A program made the position numbers and the translations under genes. Below the pieces are notes generated by a model, which made no database searches, was not told the origin of the DNA, and worked only from the letters and a program-made list of their open reading frames with translations. A DNA stretch of 7,790 nt from Rikenellaceae bacterium. GTDB lineage: Bacteria; Bacteroidota; Bacteroidia; Bacteroidales; UBA932. The DNA is taken from contig CAAGGO010000234.1 of assembly GCA_900769385.1 (NCBI GenBank), forward strand, positions 1 through 7,790, given 5' to 3'. This document shows, one piece after another, positions 1 to 5,915 of the stretch. Each line of letters begins with the position of its first letter. Within the stretch, counting starts at the first letter, position 1.

Positions 1-1
1 A

Positions 2-334
2 CCTGATGTGGTGGTAGCTTCAGACGGGAGTGTAATGGGTATCTATCAGAAGGGGGCGGATGAGTTGGTGCTGCAGCCTGTTGCTGACGGTGGCAGTGAC
101 ATTATGGCCAATCCGTTTGCAGTGCTTGTGAATGGAGGAGGTGGTGCCTATGAGATTTCCACAAAGGGGACTGATGCCAAAGGTTTTCCCAAAGAGATTC
201 TCCTTAAGGCAAAAAACGGTGCAGTGTATGCCATCGGGATTATGAAGTATTCTGCTGTTCCTCTTCCCGACAGCACACTCTTTACCATCTCTCCTGAGGA
301 TTACCCCACAGCATATGTAACTGACTTGCGATAA
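2..334 (+). CDS. LolA-like outer-membrane lipoprotein carrier protein, C-terminal part (5' end outside window)
   Basis: The frame is open from the left edge and ends at TAA 332-334, giving about 110 C-terminal residues. LolA proteins are periplasmic chaperones that carry lipoproteins to the outer membrane. The assignment rests on the tail: alternating beta-type segments (AYEISTKGTD, EILLKAKNGAVYAIGIM) followed by LFTISPEDYPTAYVTDLR. This closely matches the ending of Bacteroidetes LolA-family proteins as I remember them (DYPxAEIIDLR). The signal peptide and the N-terminal half lie outside the window, so export cannot be checked here. It converges on the Nudix gene with 78 bp between stop codons. 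An unrelated protein with a similar beta-rich end is possible. Confidence 0.62.
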   Translation, partial: PDVVVASDGSVMGIYQKGADELVLQPVADGGSDIMANPFAVLVNGGGGAYEISTKGTDAKGFPKEILLKAKNGAVYAIGIMKYSAVPLPDSTLFTISPEDYPTAYVTDLR

Positions 335-401
335 GTGTGTTTGCGGTCGCAGAATTGCCCACTGGTGTTCCCCGGAGGTGGGAATGTTGAGGTTGGGGCA
401 C

Positions 402-426
402 AAAAAGGGGGCTTAAATGATCCCCC
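402..426 (-). terminator. Intrinsic terminator of the Nudix gene, overlapping its stop codon
   Basis: Read on the minus strand, GGGGG (426-422) is followed by a 10-nt loop and CCCCC (411-407), then TTTTT (406-402). The Nudix stop codon (415-413) lies in the loop, so the hairpin begins inside the last codons. The stem is only five G-C pairs but the T-run is immediate. On the plus strand the hairpin has no T-run, so it is less likely to stop the LolA-like transcript. Confidence 0.5.
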
Positions 427-1036
427 GGATTTCAAAAACCTTGCGGATTGAAGGGTATGTGTTCTGCAGGTATTCTGCAAGCTTGTCTGCGGGTACCCAT
501 TCACATTGGCTGATTCCCTCTTCCTGCTGTGGAACAATTGCAGTGCAGTCTCCGGTATATTTCATTGCATACCAGTATGTATCCTTAAGCATGTGCTCTC
601 CGTTCATATGGTAAGTATGGTGGGTGATGCAGATGAGTTCCCCCTGCTCCAGGTTGCTGATGCCGCACTCTTCCTCCACTTCGCGCAGGGCGGTAACCGC
701 AATATCCTCACCCTCTTCCTGTTTTCCCTTTGGCAGGTCCCATACGCCGTTGCGGCAGATGAGCAGATATTCACCCTTGCTGTTCATCACAAGACCGCCT
801 CCGGCATTGATTGGGGTGAACTGGCTGCAAAGCTTCTTGTATGTGCTTTCCACTTCATTGGCAGGCACAGGAATGTACACCATTTTCATATTTTCGTTGG
901 AGTCAAATAAACCAGGCAGCTCCTCAAGTGTTTTATCATTAACAGAGTGGAGCACTACTGCATTGGGGTTGTACGAATTTGTATTTGAAATCTCACAAAC
1001 TCGTATGATTCTGTTGTTAAAGTATATGGTGTACAT
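413..1036 (-). CDS. Nudix hydrolase
   Basis: This 207-residue cytoplasmic protein hydrolyses a nucleoside diphosphate linked to some other group. The Nudix box (G-x5-E-x7-REUxEExGU) is complete at residues 104-126: G104, E110, then REVEEECGI at 118-126. E121 and E122 are expected to bind the divalent metal. It is preceded by WDLPKGK (99-105), typical of the family. The fold spans roughly residues 74-207. Residues 1-70 form an extra N-terminal segment that I do not recognise. The substrate cannot be deduced. The ATG at 1036 gives the full N-terminus, and a TAnnTTTG box lies about 73 bp upstream. It is divergent from pyrE. In Bacteroides I recall a Nudix gene beside pyrE, so the pairing may be conserved. 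Confidence 0.9.
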   Translation of the reverse strand: MYTIYFNNRIIRVCEISNTNSYNPNAVVLHSVNDKTLEELPGLFDSNENMKMVYIPVPANEVESTYKKLCSQFTPINAGGGLVMNSKGEYLLICRNGVWDLPKGKQEEGEDIAVTALREVEEECGISNLEQGELICITHHTYHMNGEHMLKDTYWYAMKYTGDCTAIVPQQEEGISQCEWVPADKLAEYLQNTYPSIRKVFEIRGII

Positions 1037-1057
1037 ATAAATTTCAAATGATTTTAT

Positions 1058-1065
1058 TATATTTG
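1058..1065 (+). promoter_or_regulatory. Bacteroidetes -7 box for the pyrE operon
   Basis: TATATTTG matches the Bacteroidetes -7 consensus TAnnTTTG exactly and is followed by C, as is common. It predicts a start near 1072 and a pyrE leader of about 55 nt. No TTTG-like -33 box is present at the expected 19-21 bp spacing (about 1033-1038 reads ACATAT). The box is therefore supported by the -7 element and by position only. Confidence 0.5.
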
Positions 1066-1108
1066 CGTAAAATAAACTGCCAATTCAGGACTTGTTCCGT
1101 GTTGGTTA

Positions 1109-1116
1109 CAAAGATA
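1109..1116 (-). promoter_or_regulatory. Bacteroidetes -7 box for the Nudix gene
   Basis: The minus strand reads TATCTTTG, an exact TAnnTTTG. A start near 1102 would give a 65-nt Nudix leader. No good -33 TTTG is present, and the upstream part would reach into the first codons of pyrE. It lies downstream of the pyrE -7 box, so the two divergent transcripts would be complementary over roughly 30 nt. Confidence 0.42.
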
Positions 1117-1126
1117 CAGATGAATT

Positions 1127-1759
1127 ATGGAATCTATAGAAAAAATTGTTGCCAAACAGCTTTTGGACATTAAAGCTGTCAAATTGAATCCAGAGAATCC
1201 TTTTACTTGGGCTTCAGGTTGGAAGTCTCCAATTTATTGTGATAACAGAAAAGTATTGTCATACCCTGCTGCACGTAAAGTTGTTTACGAGGCTTTTGTA
1301 GAGATCATCAGGAAACAGTTCAAGGATGTTGACGTTATTGCAGGTGTTGCAACAGGTGCAATTGCCTACGGAATGATGGTTGCTGAGGTTCTTGGCAAAC
1401 CTTTCGTATACGTAAGACCAAAACCGAAGGATCACGGTACAGGTGCACAGGTTGAGGGTGACCTTCCAGACAAAGCAAGAGTAGTGGTTGTTGAGGACCT
1501 TATCTCTACAGGCGGAAGTTCACTTGCAGCAGTAGATGCTTTGCATAAGGCAGGTGCAATTGTTCTGGGTATGGTTGCAATCTTCTCTTACAACTTCATC
1601 AGATCAAGGGAGGCATTTGAGGATGCAAATGTAGAGCTTCACACACTTAGCCACTATGAGGCATTGCTTGAGCAGGCTGTTGAGGAGAACTACATTAAGG
1701 CAGAGGATTTGGCTGTCCTTAAGGAGTGGAGAATAAATCCTGAAACTTGGGGCAAGTAA
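1127..1759 (+). CDS. pyrE: Orotate phosphoribosyltransferase
   Basis: PyrE converts orotate and PRPP to OMP, the fifth step of de novo pyrimidine synthesis, in the cytoplasm. The 210 residues match the usual length. The N-terminal substrate segment reads FTWASGWKSPIYCDNR (26-41). The flexible catalytic loop is YVRPKPKDHGTGAQVEG (95-111), with K99, K101 and H103. The PRPP-binding signature is VVVVEDLISTGGSS (119-132), with the acidic pair E123-D124. The ATG at 1127 fits this N-terminus. It is the first gene of a tight four-gene operon and ends 3 bp before the next start. No pyrimidine-sensing leader or attenuator is visible in the 60 bp upstream. Confidence 0.97.
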   Translation: MESIEKIVAKQLLDIKAVKLNPENPFTWASGWKSPIYCDNRKVLSYPAARKVVYEAFVEIIRKQFKDVDVIAGVATGAIAYGMMVAEVLGKPFVYVRPKPKDHGTGAQVEGDLPDKARVVVVEDLISTGGSSLAAVDALHKAGAIVLGMVAIFSYNFIRSREAFEDANVELHTLSHYEALLEQAVEENYIKAEDLAVLKEWRINPETWGK

Positions 1760-1762
1760 ATA

Positions 1763-2236
1763 ATGGGAATGACTCAGATTAAAGGGAAGGTTGTTACAGT
1801 GGAGCAACCTTCCTATGTATTATATACCGCCTTCTCAGATATGAGGAACTTTGTTATGGCCCTTCCTCCCGATAAAAAAGAGAGTGTTGTGGCCACAGAG
1901 GTTACCATTGAAGGAGAGGTGCAGGGAATGCGTATGGGCTTGAAGATTGCCCACAAGACACCATTCTCATCATTGATGTTCCAGAACTACGGCAATACCC
2001 CGTTTGAGTTTGGAATTACCGTTTTCTTTGATGCATTGGACTCTTACAAGACTGCATTCCACATTGAGCTTAATGCAGACCTTCCAATGATGGTAAAGAT
2101 GATGATAGGGGGTAAACTGCAGGATGCCGTTGACCAGATGACAGAGCAGCTTGGCTTGGCATTCAGTGGAAAAATTGACCCTTCAAAGATAGATGCTGAG
2201 GCATTTGCTGAGGAGATGCGAAAAAGATACAGTTAA
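1763..2236 (+). CDS. SRPBCC/START-like (polyketide cyclase type) protein of unknown function
   Basis: This 157-residue protein has no signal peptide or membrane segment. The layout fits the SRPBCC helix-grip fold, which binds hydrophobic ligands. There is a first strand with a helix start (VVTVEQPSYVLYTAFSDMRNF, about 10-30), then several beta strands, then a long C-terminal helix (MVKMMIGGKLQDAVDQMTEQ, about 109-128). About 25 mainly charged residues follow the helix, which is longer than in the Bacteroides relatives I recall. No catalytic residues can be named. It starts 3 bp after pyrE, so it is almost certainly co-transcribed. I recall an SRPBCC gene after pyrE in other Bacteroidales, which suggests a lasting but undefined link. 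The ATG two codons later is an alternative start. Confidence 0.72.
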   Translation: MGMTQIKGKVVTVEQPSYVLYTAFSDMRNFVMALPPDKKESVVATEVTIEGEVQGMRMGLKIAHKTPFSSLMFQNYGNTPFEFGITVFFDALDSYKTAFHIELNADLPMMVKMMIGGKLQDAVDQMTEQLGLAFSGKIDPSKIDAEAFAEEMRKRYS

Positions 2237-2241
2237 GATTG

Positions 2242-3972
2242 ATGAAAATTAGAAACTATTTCTTAGTACTTGCAGTACTTTGCATTGGCTTTGCAGGTTG
2301 TTGCAGAAAAGAATTTGCAAACGCAGATGTAAACCCGATAGTACCTCACCCAGCAAGTATGGAGATTTTGGATAACGGGGCATTCCTGCTTGACGGGAGT
2401 GCCGCTGTTGTTTATAAGGGTGAGGCGGCAGAAAATTCGGCAGAATACCTGAAGAATTACATAGGGGAGCATTATGGCATCACCTTGCGCAATTGGGGAT
2501 TGAGAAAAATTGTTCTGGAAATGGCAGAGGATACTGCTGCTGTTGAGGGAGCATATTCTCTTGTTGTGGAGCCTAAAAAGGTGAATATTGTGGGCAAGAA
2601 TGAAGCCGGATTGTTCTACGGTGTGCAGACCTTCCTGCAGTTGTTGCCAGTGGAGGAAGTAAATGGTGTAACGGATGGTGCAATGGAAGAGGAAGCTGTC
2701 GGGAAGAAAATTGGGGAGAAGATAATAATTCCGGCGGTGAAGATTGAGGATGCTCCGGCATTTGGGTACAGGGGTATGCATCTTGATGTGGCACGACATT
2801 TCATGCCGGTGGAGTTTGTGAAGAAGTACATAGATTATATGGCTCTGCACAAGCTCAATTATTTCCATTGGCACCTTACTGATGACCAGGGGTGGAGGAT
2901 TGAAAGCAAGAAGCATCCGCGCCTGAATGAGGTAGGTTCATATAGGGATGCCACCATTATTGGCCTTTACCCTGGTACCGGAATTGATTCAACCAGATAT
3001 GGCGGGTATTATACTGTGGAGCAGATGAAGGAGGTTGTGGATTATGCTGCCAAAAGGTATATTACCATTGTGCCTGAGATTGATTTGCCGGGGCATTGTA
3101 TGTCAGTTCTGGCCACTTATCCCCATTTGGGAACAGAGTCAAATGGAGATGTGAAAACTGCAACCACCTGGGGAATATTCAATAAGCTGAACAACGTTAT
3201 GGTTCCAAGTGATGAGGCGTTTGCATTCCTGGAGGATGTTTTTGGTGAGGTGATGGACATTTTCCCTGGAGAGTATATCCATATTGGTATGGATGAGTGC
3301 TGTCACAGATGGTGGAAGGAGTCTGAAAAGACGCAGAAGTTCATAAAGGATAATAATTTGGGTGATGAGAAAGGTTTGCAGAAATATTTTGCAGACAAGG
3401 TTTCCGCTATGATAAGAGCCCGTGGCAGAGTTGCTGTAGGTTGGGATGAGATGGTTGACAACGGACTTGCGGAGGGTGTTGCAGTTATGGTATGGAGAGG
3501 TGGACAGAGATGGGTTCCTGCGGCAAACGACAAGCACCGCATAATTATGACCCCAAGTGGCAAGAGTTATCTCAACTACAAGCAGAGACCTGATGAGAAA
3601 AGGCTTGCCCATATGTTCAGGCTTGTTGCGCTGGATACCGTATACAAATTTGATCCTACTCTAGATACCCTTTCCGTTGAGCAGCAGAATTGTATAATTG
3701 GAGGACAGGGTTGTATGTGGACAGAGTATTTTGCAACTCCTGCAGATGTGGAATATGCAATATTCCCAAGGATTTCTGCAATTTCGGAGGTGTACTGGAC
3801 CCGTGAAGAGCTGAAGGATTATAACAGGTTTTTGCAGGGAATGCCGGTGCAGTTTGGAAGATATGCCCTTTGGGGTGTTGAGGGGCCTTGCAGATATATT
3901 TTTGAGCAGATGGAGGGGATTGCGCCAGGCGAAGAGACTAAGGTAGCCAAAACTGATGAGGACGGTGATTAA
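2242..3972 (+). CDS. Beta-N-acetylhexosaminidase, GH20, predicted lipoprotein
   Basis: The enzyme removes terminal GlcNAc or GalNAc residues from glycans by substrate-assisted catalysis. I start it at ATG 2242 (576 residues) rather than the in-frame TTG one codon earlier. The N-terminus is a lipoprotein signal with basic residues, a hydrophobic run and FAGC, giving lipidated C20. Residues about 30-135 form the small N-terminal alpha/beta domain, including GLFYGVQTFLQLLP (123-136). The catalytic barrel begins at FGYRGMHLDVARHF (174-187), with HWHLTDDQGWRIE (209-221) and PEIDLPGH (278-285). The assisting Asp and the acid Glu are D351-E352 in HIGMDECCHRWW. The C-terminal part carries GCMWTEYF and AISEVYW. 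There is no extra C-terminal domain. It starts 5 bp after the SRPBCC gene. Between LLP and IPAVKIEDAP lies an acidic stretch of about 28 residues, longer than I expect. Confidence 0.93.
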   Translation: MKIRNYFLVLAVLCIGFAGCCRKEFANADVNPIVPHPASMEILDNGAFLLDGSAAVVYKGEAAENSAEYLKNYIGEHYGITLRNWGLRKIVLEMAEDTAAVEGAYSLVVEPKKVNIVGKNEAGLFYGVQTFLQLLPVEEVNGVTDGAMEEEAVGKKIGEKIIIPAVKIEDAPAFGYRGMHLDVARHFMPVEFVKKYIDYMALHKLNYFHWHLTDDQGWRIESKKHPRLNEVGSYRDATIIGLYPGTGIDSTRYGGYYTVEQMKEVVDYAAKRYITIVPEIDLPGHCMSVLATYPHLGTESNGDVKTATTWGIFNKLNNVMVPSDEAFAFLEDVFGEVMDIFPGEYIHIGMDECCHRWWKESEKTQKFIKDNNLGDEKGLQKYFADKVSAMIRARGRVAVGWDEMVDNGLAEGVAVMVWRGGQRWVPAANDKHRIIMTPSGKSYLNYKQRPDEKRLAHMFRLVALDTVYKFDPTLDTLSVEQQNCIIGGQGCMWTEYFATPADVEYAIFPRISAISEVYWTREELKDYNRFLQGMPVQFGRYALWGVEGPCRYIFEQMEGIAPGEETKVAKTDEDGD

Positions 3973-3982
3973 TTTATGAGTT

Positions 3983-5449
3983 ATGGAACTTCCTGTAGAA
4001 TTTAAAGAATATGCAGTAGCAGCCTTGGGAGAGGAGACTGCCCAAGGACTGTTTGATGTAATATCTTCGGATGAGGAGATTACCTCTGTAAGGGTCAATC
4101 CGTTTAAAGCGGGTGCTGATGGTGAGGTTTCTTCCCCTTTCCCTGGAGAGGTGGAGGAAAATGTTCCCTGGAGCCAGCTTGGATATTACCTGAAAGAGCG
4201 CCCTGTATTTACCCTTGATCCCTTTTTCCACGCTGGAGGCTATTATGTTCAGGAGGCCAGCAGTATGTATATGGAGCTGGTTGCAAAGGCCATAGAGGAG
4301 GATTTTGCGGCTAGAGAAGCAGAAGGGGAGGCGCAAGAGACAAAATTCTTTGAAGGGAAACTCTCTGCCCTTGATCTGTGTGCCGCTCCTGGAGGAAAAT
4401 CAACCCATTTGGCTTCATTGTTGGGCAGGAACTCTTTGCTTGTTTCAAATGAGGTTATAAAAAGCCGTGCGGTAATTCTGGCAGACAATATTGCAAAATG
4501 GGGTGCCGAGAATGTGGTTGTAACCAATAATGACCCTGCAGACTTTGGGGCATTTGAGGAGCAGTTTGATATCATAGTTGTGGATGCCCCTTGCTCGGGT
4601 GAGGGACTTTTCAGAAAGGAACCTGAGGCCGTTGCGGAGTGGAGTCCGGCAAATGTGGAGTTATGCGCCCAGCGCCAGCGCCGTATCCTTGCAGATATAT
4701 GGCCTGCACTTGCCCCTGGAGGCTATCTTGTATATTCAACCTGTACATACAATAAATTTGAGAATGACGGCAACCTTGAGTTTCTGTGCCGGGATCTTGG
4801 AGCTGAGGTTGTAAAACTTGTGGCACCGGAAGGTTCAGGTATAATTGAAACCCCAGGTGGAGGATTCCAGTTTGTCCCCGGCAAAGTAAAAGGGGAGGGG
4901 CAGTTTATGGCCCTTGTACGCAAGGAAGGGGATTGGGAGCCGTCTCCATTTGGAGGAGCCACACAGGGCAAGAAGAAAAAGGGAGGCAAAGATTCAAAAA
5001 AAGGTGCCCTACAAATTGAAAAAGGGTGCAATTATCTTCCCGACAATTATATGATGGTTCTTCAGGGAGACCTTGTAAAAGGGTACAGGGATGACCTTTA
5101 TGAGAGGATCAGGTATGTGGAAGAGAATTTGAAGGTGGTGCTGTCGGGAATAGTGGTGGCAAACAAAAAGGGGAAGGATTATGTGCCCCACGCAGATCTT
5201 GCACTGCAGGGTATGGTTGCTCAAATGGCAGCCTCTGGAACCTTGCCTGCCGGCATATCTTCGGTTGAGGTTGGCAGGGAAGATGCCCTTAAATTTTTGG
5301 CAAAAGAACCGGTTCTAATCCCAGATGCCCCTCTTGGATATGTACTTTTGACTTATGGCGGATTGGGGCTTGGATTTGTAAAAAATCTTGGAAACAGAAC
5401 CAACAATCTGTTGCCAATGGCCAGGAGAATAAGGATGGAGATAAGATAA
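3983..5449 (+). CDS. RsmF-type RNA (cytosine-5-)-methyltransferase, NOL1/NOP2/Sun family
   Basis: This cytoplasmic enzyme uses SAM to make m5C in RNA, probably 16S rRNA by analogy with RsmF (YebU). Its 488 residues match the length of that subfamily. The SAM-binding motif is LDLCAAPGGKS (130-140). Motif IV DAPCSGEGLFRK has C204, and motif VI YSTCTYN has C254, the catalytic pair of m5C enzymes. A lysine-rich linker (about 329-341) leads to a C-terminal RsmF-like domain. That domain ends in GFVKNLGNRTNNLLP (464-478), typical of this subfamily. ATG 3983 lies 10 bp after the GH20 stop, making it the last gene of the operon. The exact target base is not shown by the sequence, so I give no symbol. 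Confidence 0.93.
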   Translation: MELPVEFKEYAVAALGEETAQGLFDVISSDEEITSVRVNPFKAGADGEVSSPFPGEVEENVPWSQLGYYLKERPVFTLDPFFHAGGYYVQEASSMYMELVAKAIEEDFAAREAEGEAQETKFFEGKLSALDLCAAPGGKSTHLASLLGRNSLLVSNEVIKSRAVILADNIAKWGAENVVVTNNDPADFGAFEEQFDIIVVDAPCSGEGLFRKEPEAVAEWSPANVELCAQRQRRILADIWPALAPGGYLVYSTCTYNKFENDGNLEFLCRDLGAEVVKLVAPEGSGIIETPGGGFQFVPGKVKGEGQFMALVRKEGDWEPSPFGGATQGKKKKGGKDSKKGALQIEKGCNYLPDNYMMVLQGDLVKGYRDDLYERIRYVEENLKVVLSGIVVANKKGKDYVPHADLALQGMVAQMAASGTLPAGISSVEVGREDALKFLAKEPVLIPDAPLGYVLLTYGGLGLGFVKNLGNRTNNLLPMARRIRMEIR

Positions 5450-5471
5450 GCTTTATAAATTCTTATAACAC

Positions 5472-5498
5472 AAAAGCACCCATATTTCTGCGGGTGCT
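5472..5498 (-). terminator. Hairpin terminator between the rsmF-like gene and the minus-strand unit
   Basis: AGCACCC (5475-5481) and GGGTGCT (5492-5498) form a perfect 7-bp stem with a 10-nt loop. On the minus strand it is followed by TTTTG (5475-5471), fitting an end for the minus-strand small ORF transcript. It lies 26 bp past the rsmF-like stop. On the plus strand no T-run follows, so it would be a weaker stop for that operon. Confidence 0.55.
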
Positions 5499-5532
5499 CA
5501 AACGGGTGGAAGATGCTTCATTATTGGGCCTT

Positions 5533-5688
5533 TTACTCTTTACGGTAATGAGGCTTTACATAAACCTTCTTGCCATTGATTACCCTAAAGTGCCCTCTGA
5601 CAAATGAAGGTTTGCTTGGAGCATCCTTGCAAGCTATGCGAAGGCGCTCGTTAACACTGCTAATGAATTGGAATTTTATGTAAAACAT
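5533..5688 (-). CDS. Small basic ORF, 51 codons, function unknown
   Basis: ATG 5688 to TAA 5533 encodes 51 residues. The C-terminal half reads SFVRGHFRVINGKKVYVKPH (28-47) and then YRKE. It is rich in Arg, Lys, His and Tyr, with a V-x-GHxR ... NGKxVYVKPHxR pattern that looks like a conserved small protein rather than random DNA. I recall similar RGHxR/YVKxH motifs in short Bacteroidetes proteins of unknown function but cannot name a family. The N-terminal half (MFYIKFQFISSVNERL) is less convincing and overlaps an inverted repeat, so the gene may be a remnant or the true start may differ. A promoter lies 160 bp upstream and a terminator 35 bp downstream on the same strand. There is no signal peptide or membrane segment. 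Confidence 0.45.
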   Translation of the reverse strand: MFYIKFQFISSVNERLRIACKDAPSKPSFVRGHFRVINGKKVYVKPHYRKE

Positions 5689-5840
5689 AATGATAAGTTA
5701 GTGAAATGAGAGCGCAGAGCGGCTTCTCAAGACTACATCACCCGTTATAACAAAAAACAGGGCTTGAATCAAATAATGAATCTTACCCTGTTATATTAGC
5801 AGCGTAGGAGCTTGCCTTTCCTATGCTTTACATAAATTCC
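5667..5840 (-). ncRNA. Structured RNA or mRNA leader, about 174 nt
   Basis: A predicted start at about 5840 is followed at once by a segment (5840-5827) complementary to 5684-5670. Adding flanking bases, the two arms pair over 17 bp with one bulge (5843-5827 with 5684-5667), so the RNA would close on its own 5' end. Inside lie three hairpins: 5827-5801 (9 bp with one G-T pair, 9-nt loop), 5792-5756 (7 bp, followed by a T-run), and 5729-5707 (TGAGA/TCTCA with bulged inner pairs). The first hairpin shares one base with the closing stem. End-to-end pairing and length recall 6S RNA, but the branched interior is not typical, and I see no conserved 6S sequence. The 3' arm lies within codons 2-7 of the small ORF, so a regulatory leader is an equal possibility. 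Confidence 0.42.
5752..5792 (-). terminator. Internal terminator-like hairpin in the minus-strand leader
   Basis: The minus strand reads AACAGGG (5792-5786), a 23-nt loop, CCCTGTT (5762-5756), and continues as an unbroken run of six T (5757-5752). Stem plus T-run fits an intrinsic terminator or attenuator. It would end the transcript about 90 nt after the predicted start, before the small ORF. The large loop weakens it. Confidence 0.45.
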
Positions 5841-5844
5841 AATG

Positions 5845-5875
5845 CAAATATATAAATATCTTTTTGATGTGTCAA
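5845..5875 (-). promoter_or_regulatory. Bacteroidetes promoter driving the minus-strand RNA and small ORF
   Basis: On the minus strand TTG (5875-5873) is separated by 20 bp from TATATTTG (5852-5845), an exact TAnnTTTG. The spacing equals that of the peptidase promoter in this window. The predicted start (about 5840) coincides with the first base of the 5' pairing arm. Confidence 0.62.
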
Positions 5876-5879
5876 TTAT

Positions 5880-5910
5880 TTTGTTCATGATTTAGTATAT
5901 GGTATCTTTA
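5880..5910 (+). promoter_or_regulatory. Bacteroidetes promoter of an orphan plus-strand RNA
   Basis: TTTG (5880-5883), a 19-bp spacer and TATCTTTA (5903-5910) match the -33/-7 pattern with one change, the last base being A instead of G. It is divergent from the minus-strand promoter, with 4 bp between their -33 boxes. No plus-strand gene lies downstream before a strong terminator. Confidence 0.55.
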
Positions 5911-5915
5911 AGAGA

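Larger units (their letters stand above)
5667..5843. repeat. 17-18 bp inverted repeat with 142 bp between arms
   Basis: ATTGGAATTTTATGTAAA (5667-5684) is the reverse complement of TTTACATAAATTCCAAT (5827-5843) except for one extra T. Next to each arm is a second, looser shared block that begins ATTAGCAG (plus 5795-5802; minus 5664-5657). These blocks sit on opposite sides of their arms. The 12-mer GCTTTACATAAA (5825-5836) also recurs directly at 5553-5564 within the small ORF. Confidence 0.7.

Noticed and set aside
358..382. CCCAC/GTGGG hairpin downstream of the LolA-like gene as its terminator
   Set aside because: Only five pairs with a 15-nt loop and no T-run on the plus strand.
506..1040. 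Plus-strand open frames across the Nudix gene
   Set aside because: They are opposite-strand images of a gene with a perfect Nudix box and show no protein-like motif.
2263..2916. 217-codon open frame on the minus strand opposite the GH20 gene
   Set aside because: It mirrors a strongly supported GH20 coding sequence and has no recognisable domain, promoter or gene-like composition.
5453..5468. TTATAA repeats just after the rsmF-like stop as a terminator
   Set aside because: The stem is entirely A-T and has no T-run. The hairpin at 5475-5498 is a better candidate.
5667..5843. Integron attC site or insertion-sequence terminal repeats
   Set aside because: No attC core pair, no transposase or integrase frame between the arms, and no flanking duplication.
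5667..5843. Retron msr-msd with paired ends
   Set aside because: End pairing is suggestive, but there is no reverse transcriptase gene anywhere in the window.
5500..5850. tmRNA, RNase P RNA, SRP RNA or tRNA on either strand
   Set aside because: None of the conserved core sequences of these RNAs is present, there is no cloverleaf, and no encoded tag or CCA end.
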